This document shows, in pieces, positions 45,997 through 53,468 of a stretch of 64,000 nt of DNA. The stretch is from assembly GCA_963803155.1 (NCBI GenBank), contig CAWDMN010000037.1:37326-101325 (forward strand), read 5' to 3'. Each line of letters opens with the position of its first letter. The first letter of the stretch is position 1. The DNA is from CAWDMN01 sp963803155. GTDB taxonomy: Bacteria; Acidobacteriota; Terriglobia; Versatilivoradales; Versatilivoraceae. Position numbers and translations under genes: made by a program. Under the pieces are notes generated by a model. It was not told the origin of the DNA. It ran no database searches and saw nothing but the letters and a program-made list of their open reading frames with translations.

Positions 45997-46295
45997 ACAG
46001 ATCAGAACCACCTTTGCTCCGCTCTTTACGTCCTTATTTCCTACGGTTGTCGGCCGATGAAGAGGGAGAAATCGAGAGATATTTCTGAGGAAGGAATCCC
46101 GAAACGCTTGTGAAGAGGGAAAAATCTTCCACTGTGGGTCCGCTCCCCGTTTTTTTTTGACTCACCTCCGCAGGCCAAACAGTTGTTCCATTACTCATGT
46201 TCAGGGTGCTTTAAAATAGGTGATTGTGCGGGGAATGATGTAACCGAAAGTTGTCTGGTTTTCAAACAACAGATTTATTTGCCGGAGGAGGCGGA

Positions 46296-47237
46296 ATGCC
46301 TTTTCTCACGGAAATAAGCCGGATACAAGAACTCATCTACGAGCTCCCGATTAAGCGGATCATGAGCAAAAATCTCATTACCGTCAATCCTGAAACTGAA
46401 GTCTGCGAATTGAAGGAAGTCCTGCGGGTGAATCGAATCTCGGGGGCTCCCGTGGTTGAAAATGGGAATCTTATTGGCATTGTCTCGCTGGAAGATCTGA
46501 TAAAAGCGCTTGAGGTTGGAGATCTGCACTGTCCCGTGCGGAATAAAATGACTACCGGCCTGGTCACCGTGCATGCCGAGGAATCCGTCATCGAAGCCGT
46601 CAAAAAGTTCGCCAAGTATGAAGTGGGACGGCTGCCGGTCACGAATGAGAAGGGGGAACTGGTGGGGATTCTGACCAGCGGTGACATTACTCGCGGGGTG
46701 CTGGAAGCCATTGGCATGAACGAACATCCCGAAGATAGCCGCCGTCTGAAAAAAAGGCAACTTTTCGAAAACATTGTATCGGATCACACCTCGTTGACGC
46801 TGAAATATCTAATCAAGGCCCACGACTTTAGAGAAGGCGGGCGTGCCTCCAGCCGCTTGAAGCTCACGCTCGACCGGATGGGTGTTCCCAAGCAGGTCTT
46901 GCGGCGAATTGCCATTGCCAGCTATGAAGCGGAAATGAATCTGGTCATTCACACCTCGCATGGGGGCGAGCTCGTGGCCACGATCCAACCCGAGGTCATC
47001 CAGCTTCATACGCTCGATGATGGTCCCGGAATCCCTGATGTAGAAAAAGCCATGCAGCCAGGATTTTCCACCGCTCCGCATTGGATCCACGAACTGGGCT
47101 TTGGCGCCGGGATGGGATTGATGAACATCAAACGTTGTGCGGATGAAATGAAATTGGAATCGGAAGTTGGAGTCGGCACCCGGCTTTCCATTACCATTCA
47201 TCCCAAATTACATGCCGCCGATTCGACAAGAAACTGA
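46296..47237 (+). CDS. CBS-domain pair fused to GHKL ATPase (RsbW-like)
   Basis: A 313-residue cytosolic protein. Two CBS domains (about 15-75, IMSKNLITVNPETEVCELKE, and 80-140, VRNKMTTGLVTVHAEESVIE) form a Bateman module that usually binds adenine nucleotides. The C-terminal half (about 165-305) is a GHKL ATP-binding domain: YEAEMNLVIHTSHGG for the N box, DDGPGIPD for the G1 box, and LGFGAGMGLMNIKRCADEM for the G2 box. There is no phospho-acceptor histidine, so it resembles anti-sigma/serine kinases. It could read energy charge and phosphorylate a partner in the hydrogenase system. ATG 46296 follows GGAGGAGGCGGA. Confidence 0.85.
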   Translation: MPFLTEISRIQELIYELPIKRIMSKNLITVNPETEVCELKEVLRVNRISGAPVVENGNLIGIVSLEDLIKALEVGDLHCPVRNKMTTGLVTVHAEESVIEAVKKFAKYEVGRLPVTNEKGELVGILTSGDITRGVLEAIGMNEHPEDSRRLKKRQLFENIVSDHTSLTLKYLIKAHDFREGGRASSRLKLTLDRMGVPKQVLRRIAIASYEAEMNLVIHTSHGGELVATIQPEVIQLHTLDDGPGIPDVEKAMQPGFSTAPHWIHELGFGAGMGLMNIKRCADEMKLESEVGVGTRLSITIHPKLHAADSTRN

Positions 47238-47274
47238 TTCAGCAGAAATCCACTCCCTTTGGCGAGGAGGATCC

Positions 47275-47622
47275 ATGGTTGCGCTCCACCAGGTAATCGA
47301 AGCACTGAAACTGGAACCTTTGACTCCCCATGAGAAGGACCGCCCCATCCAGGGCGGCTACGCTTCTGATCTGCTCAGTTGCGTCATGGCTGGGGCTCGC
47401 CAGCACTATGTCTGGGTCACATTGCAGGCTCACATGAATGTCGTTGCCGTTGCCAGCTTGCTCGGTTTAACCGCGGTGATTATCACGGAAGGAAAGCGTC
47501 CGGAACCTGAAGTGATCGAAAGGGCGCGCGAGGAAGGTGTGTTGTTGCTGATTTCCGAGCAATCGACTTTTACCGTCGTGGGGCGTCTTTCCTCGCTTGG
47601 AATCTCCGGCGAAATGCCCTGA
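47275..47622 (+). CDS. DRTGG-domain protein, hydrogenase-associated (second copy)
   Basis: A 115-residue DRTGG-like protein. GGYASDLLSCVMAGARQHYV (about 31-50), AHMNVVAVASLLGLTAVIIT and GVLLLISEQSTFTVVGRLSSLG match the fold of the 45607 protein, with which it shares little sequence. Start chosen at ATG 47275 behind GAGGAGGATCC; the frame runs upstream into the CBS/ATPase gene without a start signal. Gene order CBS/ATPase then DRTGG then PHP is the one seen next to bifurcating hydrogenases in anaerobes. Confidence 0.82.
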   Translation: MVALHQVIEALKLEPLTPHEKDRPIQGGYASDLLSCVMAGARQHYVWVTLQAHMNVVAVASLLGLTAVIITEGKRPEPEVIERAREEGVLLLISEQSTFTVVGRLSSLGISGEMP

Positions 47623-47758
47623 AGAGATCTGAATTTAGCGCCGGCATTGATCTTTGACTAGAGTCCTTGATTTGATCGTGATTTGCCGGTAAGGACTTTT
47701 TCGGGAGGGGCGATGGAGTGCCAACCCATGGCTTCTTTCCTAATGAGACAGAACAGGC

Positions 47759-48517
47759 ATGGGCGATGAGTTTTGGGCCGACTTGCATATCCATACGGTA
47801 TTGTCTCCCTGTGCGGAAGTGGAGATGATTCCTCCGCTCATTGTAAAGCGGGCCCGAGAGCTGGGATTGGATCTGATTGCGATTACCGATCACAATGCCA
47901 GTGCCAACGCCGGAGCGGTTATGGCAGCCGCCGCGGGAACGGGGCTGGCGGTTTGGCCAGGGATGGAACTGCAAACCCGGGAAGAAGTTCATCTTCTCTG
48001 CCTTTTTGATAATTTGGATAGCTCGAAACGGTGGCAGGCTGCAGTGGCGGAAGTCCTGCCGCCGCTGCAAAATCGGGAGGAGTTTTTTGGTCCGCAATTC
48101 GTAGTGGATGCGGAAGGGGATTGGATGAGGAATGAGACTCAACTTCTGGCCACTTCGGCGGAAATTGGCTTGGAAGAAGCCGTGAGCCGTGTTCATGACC
48201 TGGGCGGGTTGGCCATCCCCGCGCATGTGGACCGGCCTTCCTTCAGTTTGCTTTTCAACCTGGGATTTATTCCGCCGGGAGCGGCTTTGGATGCTTTGGA
48301 GGTGTCGCCCCGGTTTCTCCCGCCCGACGGAGGAGGAAAATGGCCTTTTCTCAGAGGATGGCCGTTGCTAGTCAATGGGGATGCGCATCGATTGGAAGAT
48401 GTTCGGCGTCAAACCTGTTTTCGAGCAAAAGGCCCGTTCCTCCAGGAAGTCGAGCTGGCCTTAAAGGGGCGCGGCGGACGATCGGTATGGGTGGATTGGA
48501 AGCATTCACAAAAATAA
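47759..48517 (+). CDS. PHP-domain phosphoesterase
   Basis: A 252-residue protein of the PHP metal-dependent phosphoesterase family. Metal ligands are complete: DLHIHT (H10, H12), ITDHN (D43, H44), a glutamate in GMELQT, PAHVDRP (H155 region) and GDAHRLED. Typical relatives dephosphorylate histidinol phosphate, nucleotides or pAp. Its fixed association with NuoE/hydrogenase genes in anaerobes suggests a link to cofactor or signalling nucleotide turnover, which is unproven. The ribosome binding site is weak. It ends 15 bases before nuoE. Confidence 0.87.
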   Translation: MGDEFWADLHIHTVLSPCAEVEMIPPLIVKRARELGLDLIAITDHNASANAGAVMAAAAGTGLAVWPGMELQTREEVHLLCLFDNLDSSKRWQAAVAEVLPPLQNREEFFGPQFVVDAEGDWMRNETQLLATSAEIGLEEAVSRVHDLGGLAIPAHVDRPSFSLLFNLGFIPPGAALDALEVSPRFLPPDGGGKWPFLRGWPLLVNGDAHRLEDVRRQTCFRAKGPFLQEVELALKGRGGRSVWVDWKHSQK

Positions 48518-48532
48518 TTAGGGAGATATCGT

Positions 48533-49006
48533 ATGAGTTCATGTTCTGAAGCTTTGGATTTGGCTCCGTTGGATAAAGTTGTCGACGAGTGGCAGGGGAA
48601 AAAAGGCTCGCTGATCCCAATTCTCCAACAGGCACAGGAAATTTATAACTATCTTCCGTGCCAAGTGCTGGAACATATCGCCAAGCGAACGTGCACTCCA
48701 CTAAATCAGGTATACGGAGTCGTCACTTTTTATGCGCAATTTTATTTGGAAAAGCGCGGGAAATACATTGTCCGGCAATGTGACGGCACGGCCTGTCACA
48801 TCCGCGGTTCCGCCAAAATAATGGAATCGGTGGAGCGTGAGTTAGGCGTCAAAATTGGGGAAACTACTCCTGGATACAAATATACCTATGAAGTGGTGTA
48901 TTGCCTTGGTTCTTGTGGTTTGGCCCCTGTCGCCGTCATTAATGACAAATTCTATGGGCGGCTTGAACCGTCCGATTTTGTGCATACTCTGAAAGGGCTG
49001 AAATAA
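48533..49006 (+). CDS. nuoE: NuoE/HydC-like 2Fe-2S thioredoxin-fold subunit
   Basis: A 157-residue electron-transfer subunit, the 24-kDa/NuoE type. A helical N-terminus (LIPILQQAQEIYNYLPCQVL) is followed by VYGVVTFYAQFY and the thioredoxin-like 2Fe-2S domain with ligands in CDGTAC and CLGSC (C-x4-C and C-x3-C). It pairs with the NuoF-type subunit to form the NAD(H)-oxidising flavin module. ATG 48533 follows TTAGGGAGATATCGT and the next gene begins two bases after its stop, so the two are tightly linked. Confidence 0.93.
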   Translation: MSSCSEALDLAPLDKVVDEWQGKKGSLIPILQQAQEIYNYLPCQVLEHIAKRTCTPLNQVYGVVTFYAQFYLEKRGKYIVRQCDGTACHIRGSAKIMESVERELGVKIGETTPGYKYTYEVVYCLGSCGLAPVAVINDKFYGRLEPSDFVHTLKGLK

Positions 49007-49008
49007 AT

Positions 49009-49590
49009 TTGCTGGAATTGTCTCTCCATATTCTGGATCTCCTGCGCAATTCGACGGAAGCGGGAGCCACGCATATCCAATTGCGGATTGATGAAGATCT
49101 TGCCTCTGATGGATTGACCATTGAAATATCCGACAATGGACGAGGCATGAATCCAAAACAGGTGGAGCGAGCGTTGGATCCTTTTTTTACCACGCGTAAG
49201 ACGCGCCGGGTTGGATTGGGATTATCGCTGTTTGCGGCCGCTGCCCGGCGGTGTGAAGGAGATTTGAAGATTCAGACGGAATTGGGGAAGGGAACCAAAG
49301 TCTCTGCCACATTTCGGTACAGCCATTGGGATCGCGCCCCGTTGGGCGACATCGTGGGAACGTTGCTTGCCATTATTTGCGCTGGATCGCGGGTGGACTT
49401 GGATTATTGCCATAAAAGAGGAGAAGAGGCCTTTCATTTCAATACCGCGGATATCCGGGCAGAATTGGGGGAGATTCCGCTGAATCACCCCAAAGTTCGG
49501 GAATGGATTGAAAAGACATTGAGAGAAGGAGAATCCGGGCTGGGTCAAGCCCCCTTGAAGCCCCGGGTGGAAATATTTCATCCCATTTGA
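49009..49590 (+). CDS. Small GHKL ATP-binding protein, hydrogenase-associated
   Basis: A 193-residue protein starting at TTG 49009, two bases after nuoE. It is a bare GHKL ATPase: DLLRNSTEAGATHI (N box), ISDNGRGM (G1), DPFFTTRKTRRVGLGLSLFA (F and G2 boxes), then a 60-residue tail (LGDIVGTLLAIICAGS). No HisKA domain or phospho-acceptor is present. The same type of protein lies between NuoE- and HydB-like genes of bifurcating hydrogenases. It may act as a protein kinase, an assembly ATPase or an anti-sigma-like factor together with the CBS/ATPase protein. Confidence 0.83.
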   Translation: MLELSLHILDLLRNSTEAGATHIQLRIDEDLASDGLTIEISDNGRGMNPKQVERALDPFFTTRKTRRVGLGLSLFAAAARRCEGDLKIQTELGKGTKVSATFRYSHWDRAPLGDIVGTLLAIICAGSRVDLDYCHKRGEEAFHFNTADIRAELGEIPLNHPKVREWIEKTLREGESGLGQAPLKPRVEIFHPI

Positions 49591-49706
49591 GGAAGGGAGT
49601 CGGGTGGCTTGCCGCCCAGGCGCCCAGGATTATTCGTGGATGAGGAACTTGGAATTAGCGATGTAGCTATTCTGGATTCATAGGAGTCTCTTTCGGGAGA
49701 AAAGCG

Positions 49707-50090
49707 ATGCTTAAATTGAAAAGTGTGGATGAATTGAGACGGTTGCGGGAGGAGGTGCGCCAATCCTACCAAGTCCGCAGCCAGACCAGCACTCGCATTA
49801 TCGTTGGCATGGGAACCTGCGGCATTGTGGCCGGGGCGCGGGAAGTTATGCAGGCCATCATGGCGGAGTTGGAAAAGCGGCATATCGAAGCCAATGTGGA
49901 GACCACCTCCTGCATCGGGATGTGCGTGAAGGAGCCCTTGGTGGATATCGAACAGGCAGGGCAGCCGCGCATCACCTATGGCAACATCAAGCCTGACATG
50001 GTTCCTCGGCTGATCGATGAACATTTAGTGCGGGGGAAAATTATTCATGAATGGGCGGTAGCGCGGTTAACCGCCGAGGGTGTGAAATAA
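49707..50090 (+). CDS. hndB: HndB-like 2Fe-2S thioredoxin-fold protein
   Basis: A 127-residue protein with VGMGTCGIVAGAREVM (about 33-48) and TTSCIGMCVKEPLVDIEQ (about 71-88). Three cysteines occupy the positions of the thioredoxin-like 2Fe-2S ligands; the first pair is reduced to one cysteine, as in HndB-type subunits of NADP-reducing hydrogenases. It should shuttle electrons between the flavin and iron-sulfur subunits. ATG follows TCGGGAGAAAAGCG. The N-terminal segment of the next gene product is a second, four-cysteine version of this fold. Confidence 0.85.
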   Translation: MLKLKSVDELRRLREEVRQSYQVRSQTSTRIIVGMGTCGIVAGAREVMQAIMAELEKRHIEANVETTSCIGMCVKEPLVDIEQAGQPRITYGNIKPDMVPRLIDEHLVRGKIIHEWAVARLTAEGVK

Positions 50091-50269
50091 GTAGCGACTG
50101 ATGGAGTGGAGTCCTCGGGGCAACTGGGTCCAATGTTTTCTTAAGCCGCAACCTCTGACGAATCGAGGGCGGCGCTTGAAATCGCTTGGTGGGGACCATT
50201 GCAGGTTCGAGATGAAATCTCGATAGGGATTGTTTATTCAACGTCCTTTTTCCAAAGGAGGAATTCGAT

Positions 50270-53200
50270 ATGCCCGGCCAACTATATCGGGCGAATATTC
50301 TGGTTTGTGGCGTTGCGGGATGCGCGGCAGCCGGAGCCCTTGAAGTGATCAAAGCCCTGGAGACCGAAATTCGGCGGCGTGGATTGCAAAAAGAAGTCAA
50401 TGTAATCCCCAGTGGCTGCCGCGGTTTTTGCGCCATCGGTCCCATCATGACCATCTATCCGGAAGGGATTTTTTACTGCGAAGTCAAGCCGGAAGATATT
50501 TCCGTGGTGGTTGAGGAGACGCTCATAAAAGGCCGCGTGGTGGAACGGTTGGCTTATAAGGAGCCGAAAGAGCAAAAGGCGCTGCCGCATTACAAAGATA
50601 TTCCGTTTTACAACAAGCAGACTCACCACACATTGCGGAATTGCGGCATGGTGGACCCGGAACGGATTGATGAGTACATCGCCCGTGACGGATATGCGGG
50701 CTTGTCGAAAGCTCTTACTGAGATGGCCCCCCAACAGGTGATTGATGAAATTAAAAAATCCGGCCTGCGCGGAGCCGGGGGCGGAGGATTTTCCGCCGGT
50801 GTCAAGTGGGGTTTTGCGGCGTCCGCTCCGGGCCAGCGGAAGTATGTGATTTGCAACGCGGATGAAGGAGATCCGGGGGCCTTCATGGATCGTTCCATTT
50901 TGGAGGGTGACCCTCACAGCGTCTTGGAAGGGATGGTGATTTGCGGTTACGCCATCGGCGCCCAGGAAGGTTACATCTATTGCCGCGCGGAGTACCCTCA
51001 GGCCATCCAGCGGGCTAAAATCGCCATTGACCAAGCCAATGCTTATGGATTGTTGGGCGATAATATTCTCGGGACGGATTTTTGCTTTCAAATCCATCTG
51101 AAAGAAGGAGCGGGCGCTTTCGTCTGCGGTGAAGAGACCGCTCTGATTGCCTCGATTGAAGGCCGCCGGGGCGAGCCCAGGCCTAAGCCTCCCTATACCG
51201 CCGTCAGTGGTTTGTGGGGATGTCCCAGCAACGTTAATAATGTCAAGACTCTCGGCAATATTCCGCAAATCATTTTAAATGGCGCGGATTGGTTCCGGCG
51301 GGTGGGAACAAAAACCAGCCCTGGCACCGCCATTTTTGCCCTGACCGGAAAAATTAAAAATACCGGTTTGGTGGAAATGCCCATGGGGACGACATTGGGA
51401 GAATTGATTTTTGACATTGGCGGGGGAATCCCCAATGGCAAAAAATTCAAGGCGGTTCAAACTGGGGGTCCCTTGGGGGGCTGTCTCCCTTCCGATCTCT
51501 TGAACGTGCAGGTAGATTTTGACTCCCTGCGCGCCGCCGGCGCCATCATGGGTTCCGGTGGAATGATCGTCGTGGATGACGACACCTGCATGGTTGAATT
51601 CTGCAAATATTTCCTTACCTTTGCTCAGGCTGAATCCTGCGGAAAATGCGTCCCCTGCCGGGTGGGGGGGAAGAGGATGCTGGAGGTGTTGACCCGCATT
51701 TCTGAAGGGCGCGGGAAGTTGGAGGATCTCGACACATTGCGAAAACTCGGCAAAGGCATGCAGGAGGGAGCTCTTTGCGGACTGGGGCAGTTGACTCCGG
51801 GGCCGGTATTATCGGCCTTGCGCTATTTTGAAGAGGAGTTCCGGACTCACATCAGCGAGCATCGTTGTCCAACGGGAGGATGCCGCGTCATTACCCGCGC
51901 CAAATGCATCAATGCCTGTCCGGCGGAAGTGGATGTGCCTGCCTTTGTGGCCTTGATTGCCCAGGGCCGTTATGCCGAGGCTCTTGATATCCATCGAAAG
52001 AACAATCCTTTTGCCATGATTTGCGGCCGCGTCTGCCCTGCCTTCTGTGAAGAAAAATGCCGCCGGGCCGATGTGGGAGAAGCTCTGGCTGTCCGCCATG
52101 TCAAACGGTTCATGGCGGATCACGAGAGGCATCATCCTTGGACGCCATCCCGATTGGAGGGTCTGAAAAGCCAGCAAGTAGCCATTATCGGGTCGGGTCC
52201 AGCGGGATTGACCGCGGCTTTGCGGCTGGCTCAGAAGGGATATCCGGTCACGGTATTTGAGAAATTGCCAGTGGCCGGCGGCATGATGTCGGTGGGGATT
52301 CCCGAATACCGCTTGCCCCGCGATGTCCTGCGCGTGGAAATCGAAAACATCTTGCGGTCGGGAGTGGAACTGAAAACCAACATGGTCCTGGGTAAAGACT
52401 TTACAGTGGATGAACTTTTGGATAAGCGGGGTTTTAGCGCCGTCGTCTTGGCTATAGGAGCACACAAGAGCCATCGAATAGGCATCCCGGGTGAAGATTT
52501 ACCGGGAGTGCTGCATGGGACGGAATTTCTCAAAGAGGTGTCCATGGGCCATCCTCCCAACTTTGGGGGCAAACGGATCGCCGTGGTGGGCGGGGGTGCG
52601 GTGGCGATTGATGCGGCCCGCATGGCTTGGCGTTTTGGCGCCTCTCGAGTCCATCTGGTCTATCGGCGGACGCGGGAAGACATGCCGGCCTGGGGGGATG
52701 AAGTGCATTCGGCAGAAGTCGAAGGGATTACCTTTCATTTCTTGACCAACCCGGTCCGCGTCCAGGGGAGTACCCATGTTACGGGCATTGAATGTCAGGC
52801 GCAAAAACTGGGCGATTTTGACCGGAGCGCACGGCGCAAGCCGGTTCCAGTCAAGGGTTCGGAATTTGTTTTGGATGTGGACGTGCTAATTCTGGCTATC
52901 GGAGAAGCTCCCGATGTGGAATGTCTGAGCGGCAGCACTGGAGTGAGCGTGAACCTCGACAGCACCATCACGGTGAGCGAGGATCTGGCAACATCTTGTC
53001 CGGGAGTCTTTGCCGCTGGGGATGCGGTGCTTGGTCCAGCCACGGTAGTCACCTCGGTGGCCCAAGGGAACAAAGTAGCCGTGGCCGTCGATGCCTATCT
53101 CAAAGGACATCGAGTCACTACTCCCCGATTCGTCTCGTCGTATCACGAGATTCCGCAATTGTTCAATGCGGAGAAATACGCGGATGCCAAACGGGCCGTT

Positions 53201-53392
53201 ATGCCGGAACTCCCCGTAGACGTGCGGTTGCGGAGCATCGCGGAAGTTGAGTTGGGGTTGGACGAAAAAACCGCCCGAGAAGAATGCAAGCGCTGTCTGC
53301 GTTGCGACCTGGAATGGCTGGGCACGATCAAGCTGGCGGAAGGAACGGAAGAGGAATACGAGGATCTCGAGTATTCCGAAATTGAAAAATAA
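50270..53392 (+). CDS. nuoF: NuoF fused to GltD/NfnB-like NAD(P)H oxidoreductase
   Basis: A 1040-residue fusion. Residues 1-95: thioredoxin-like 2Fe-2S domain (CGVAGC, CRGFC). 130-450: NuoF core with FMN/NADH loops GLRGAGGGGFSAGVKW (165-180), NADEGDPGAFMDR (196-208), EGAGAFVCGEETAL and an SLBB domain. 457-503: 4Fe-4S site (CGKCVPC, C503). 530-625: GltD-type Fer4_20 domain (CINAC, CGRVCPAFCEEKC). From 637: FAD site (IIGSGPAG) and from 770 a second nucleotide site (VVGGGAVA), GDAVLGPATV near 918, and a C-terminal CKRCLRC. Ordinary HydB ends in a two-cluster ferredoxin domain; here a whole FAD/NAD(P)H reductase replaces it. This gives FMN and FAD sites in one chain, so flavin-based bifurcation or transhydrogenation is possible. 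AAAGGAGGAATTCGAT precedes ATG. Confidence 0.93.
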   Translation: MPGQLYRANILVCGVAGCAAAGALEVIKALETEIRRRGLQKEVNVIPSGCRGFCAIGPIMTIYPEGIFYCEVKPEDISVVVEETLIKGRVVERLAYKEPKEQKALPHYKDIPFYNKQTHHTLRNCGMVDPERIDEYIARDGYAGLSKALTEMAPQQVIDEIKKSGLRGAGGGGFSAGVKWGFAASAPGQRKYVICNADEGDPGAFMDRSILEGDPHSVLEGMVICGYAIGAQEGYIYCRAEYPQAIQRAKIAIDQANAYGLLGDNILGTDFCFQIHLKEGAGAFVCGEETALIASIEGRRGEPRPKPPYTAVSGLWGCPSNVNNVKTLGNIPQIILNGADWFRRVGTKTSPGTAIFALTGKIKNTGLVEMPMGTTLGELIFDIGGGIPNGKKFKAVQTGGPLGGCLPSDLLNVQVDFDSLRAAGAIMGSGGMIVVDDDTCMVEFCKYFLTFAQAESCGKCVPCRVGGKRMLEVLTRISEGRGKLEDLDTLRKLGKGMQEGALCGLGQLTPGPVLSALRYFEEEFRTHISEHRCPTGGCRVITRAKCINACPAEVDVPAFVALIAQGRYAEALDIHRKNNPFAMICGRVCPAFCEEKCRRADVGEALAVRHVKRFMADHERHHPWTPSRLEGLKSQQVAIIGSGPAGLTAALRLAQKGYPVTVFEKLPVAGGMMSVGIPEYRLPRDVLRVEIENILRSGVELKTNMVLGKDFTVDELLDKRGFSAVVLAIGAHKSHRIGIPGEDLPGVLHGTEFLKEVSMGHPPNFGGKRIAVVGGGAVAIDAARMAWRFGASRVHLVYRRTREDMPAWGDEVHSAEVEGITFHFLTNPVRVQGSTHVTGIECQAQKLGDFDRSARRKPVPVKGSEFVLDVDVLILAIGEAPDVECLSGSTGVSVNLDSTITVSEDLATSCPGVFAAGDAVLGPATVVTSVAQGNKVAVAVDAYLKGHRVTTPRFVSSYHEIPQLFNAEKYADAKRAVMPELPVDVRLRSIAEVELGLDEKTAREECKRCLRCDLEWLGTIKLAEGTEEEYEDLEYSEIEK

Positions 53393-53468
53393 GCCTGTTG
53401 ACACCCACGGGAGGCAAAACTCCCCGCAGATATTTAAAACGGTTTCAGGAAAGGAGTCAAACCGTCCT

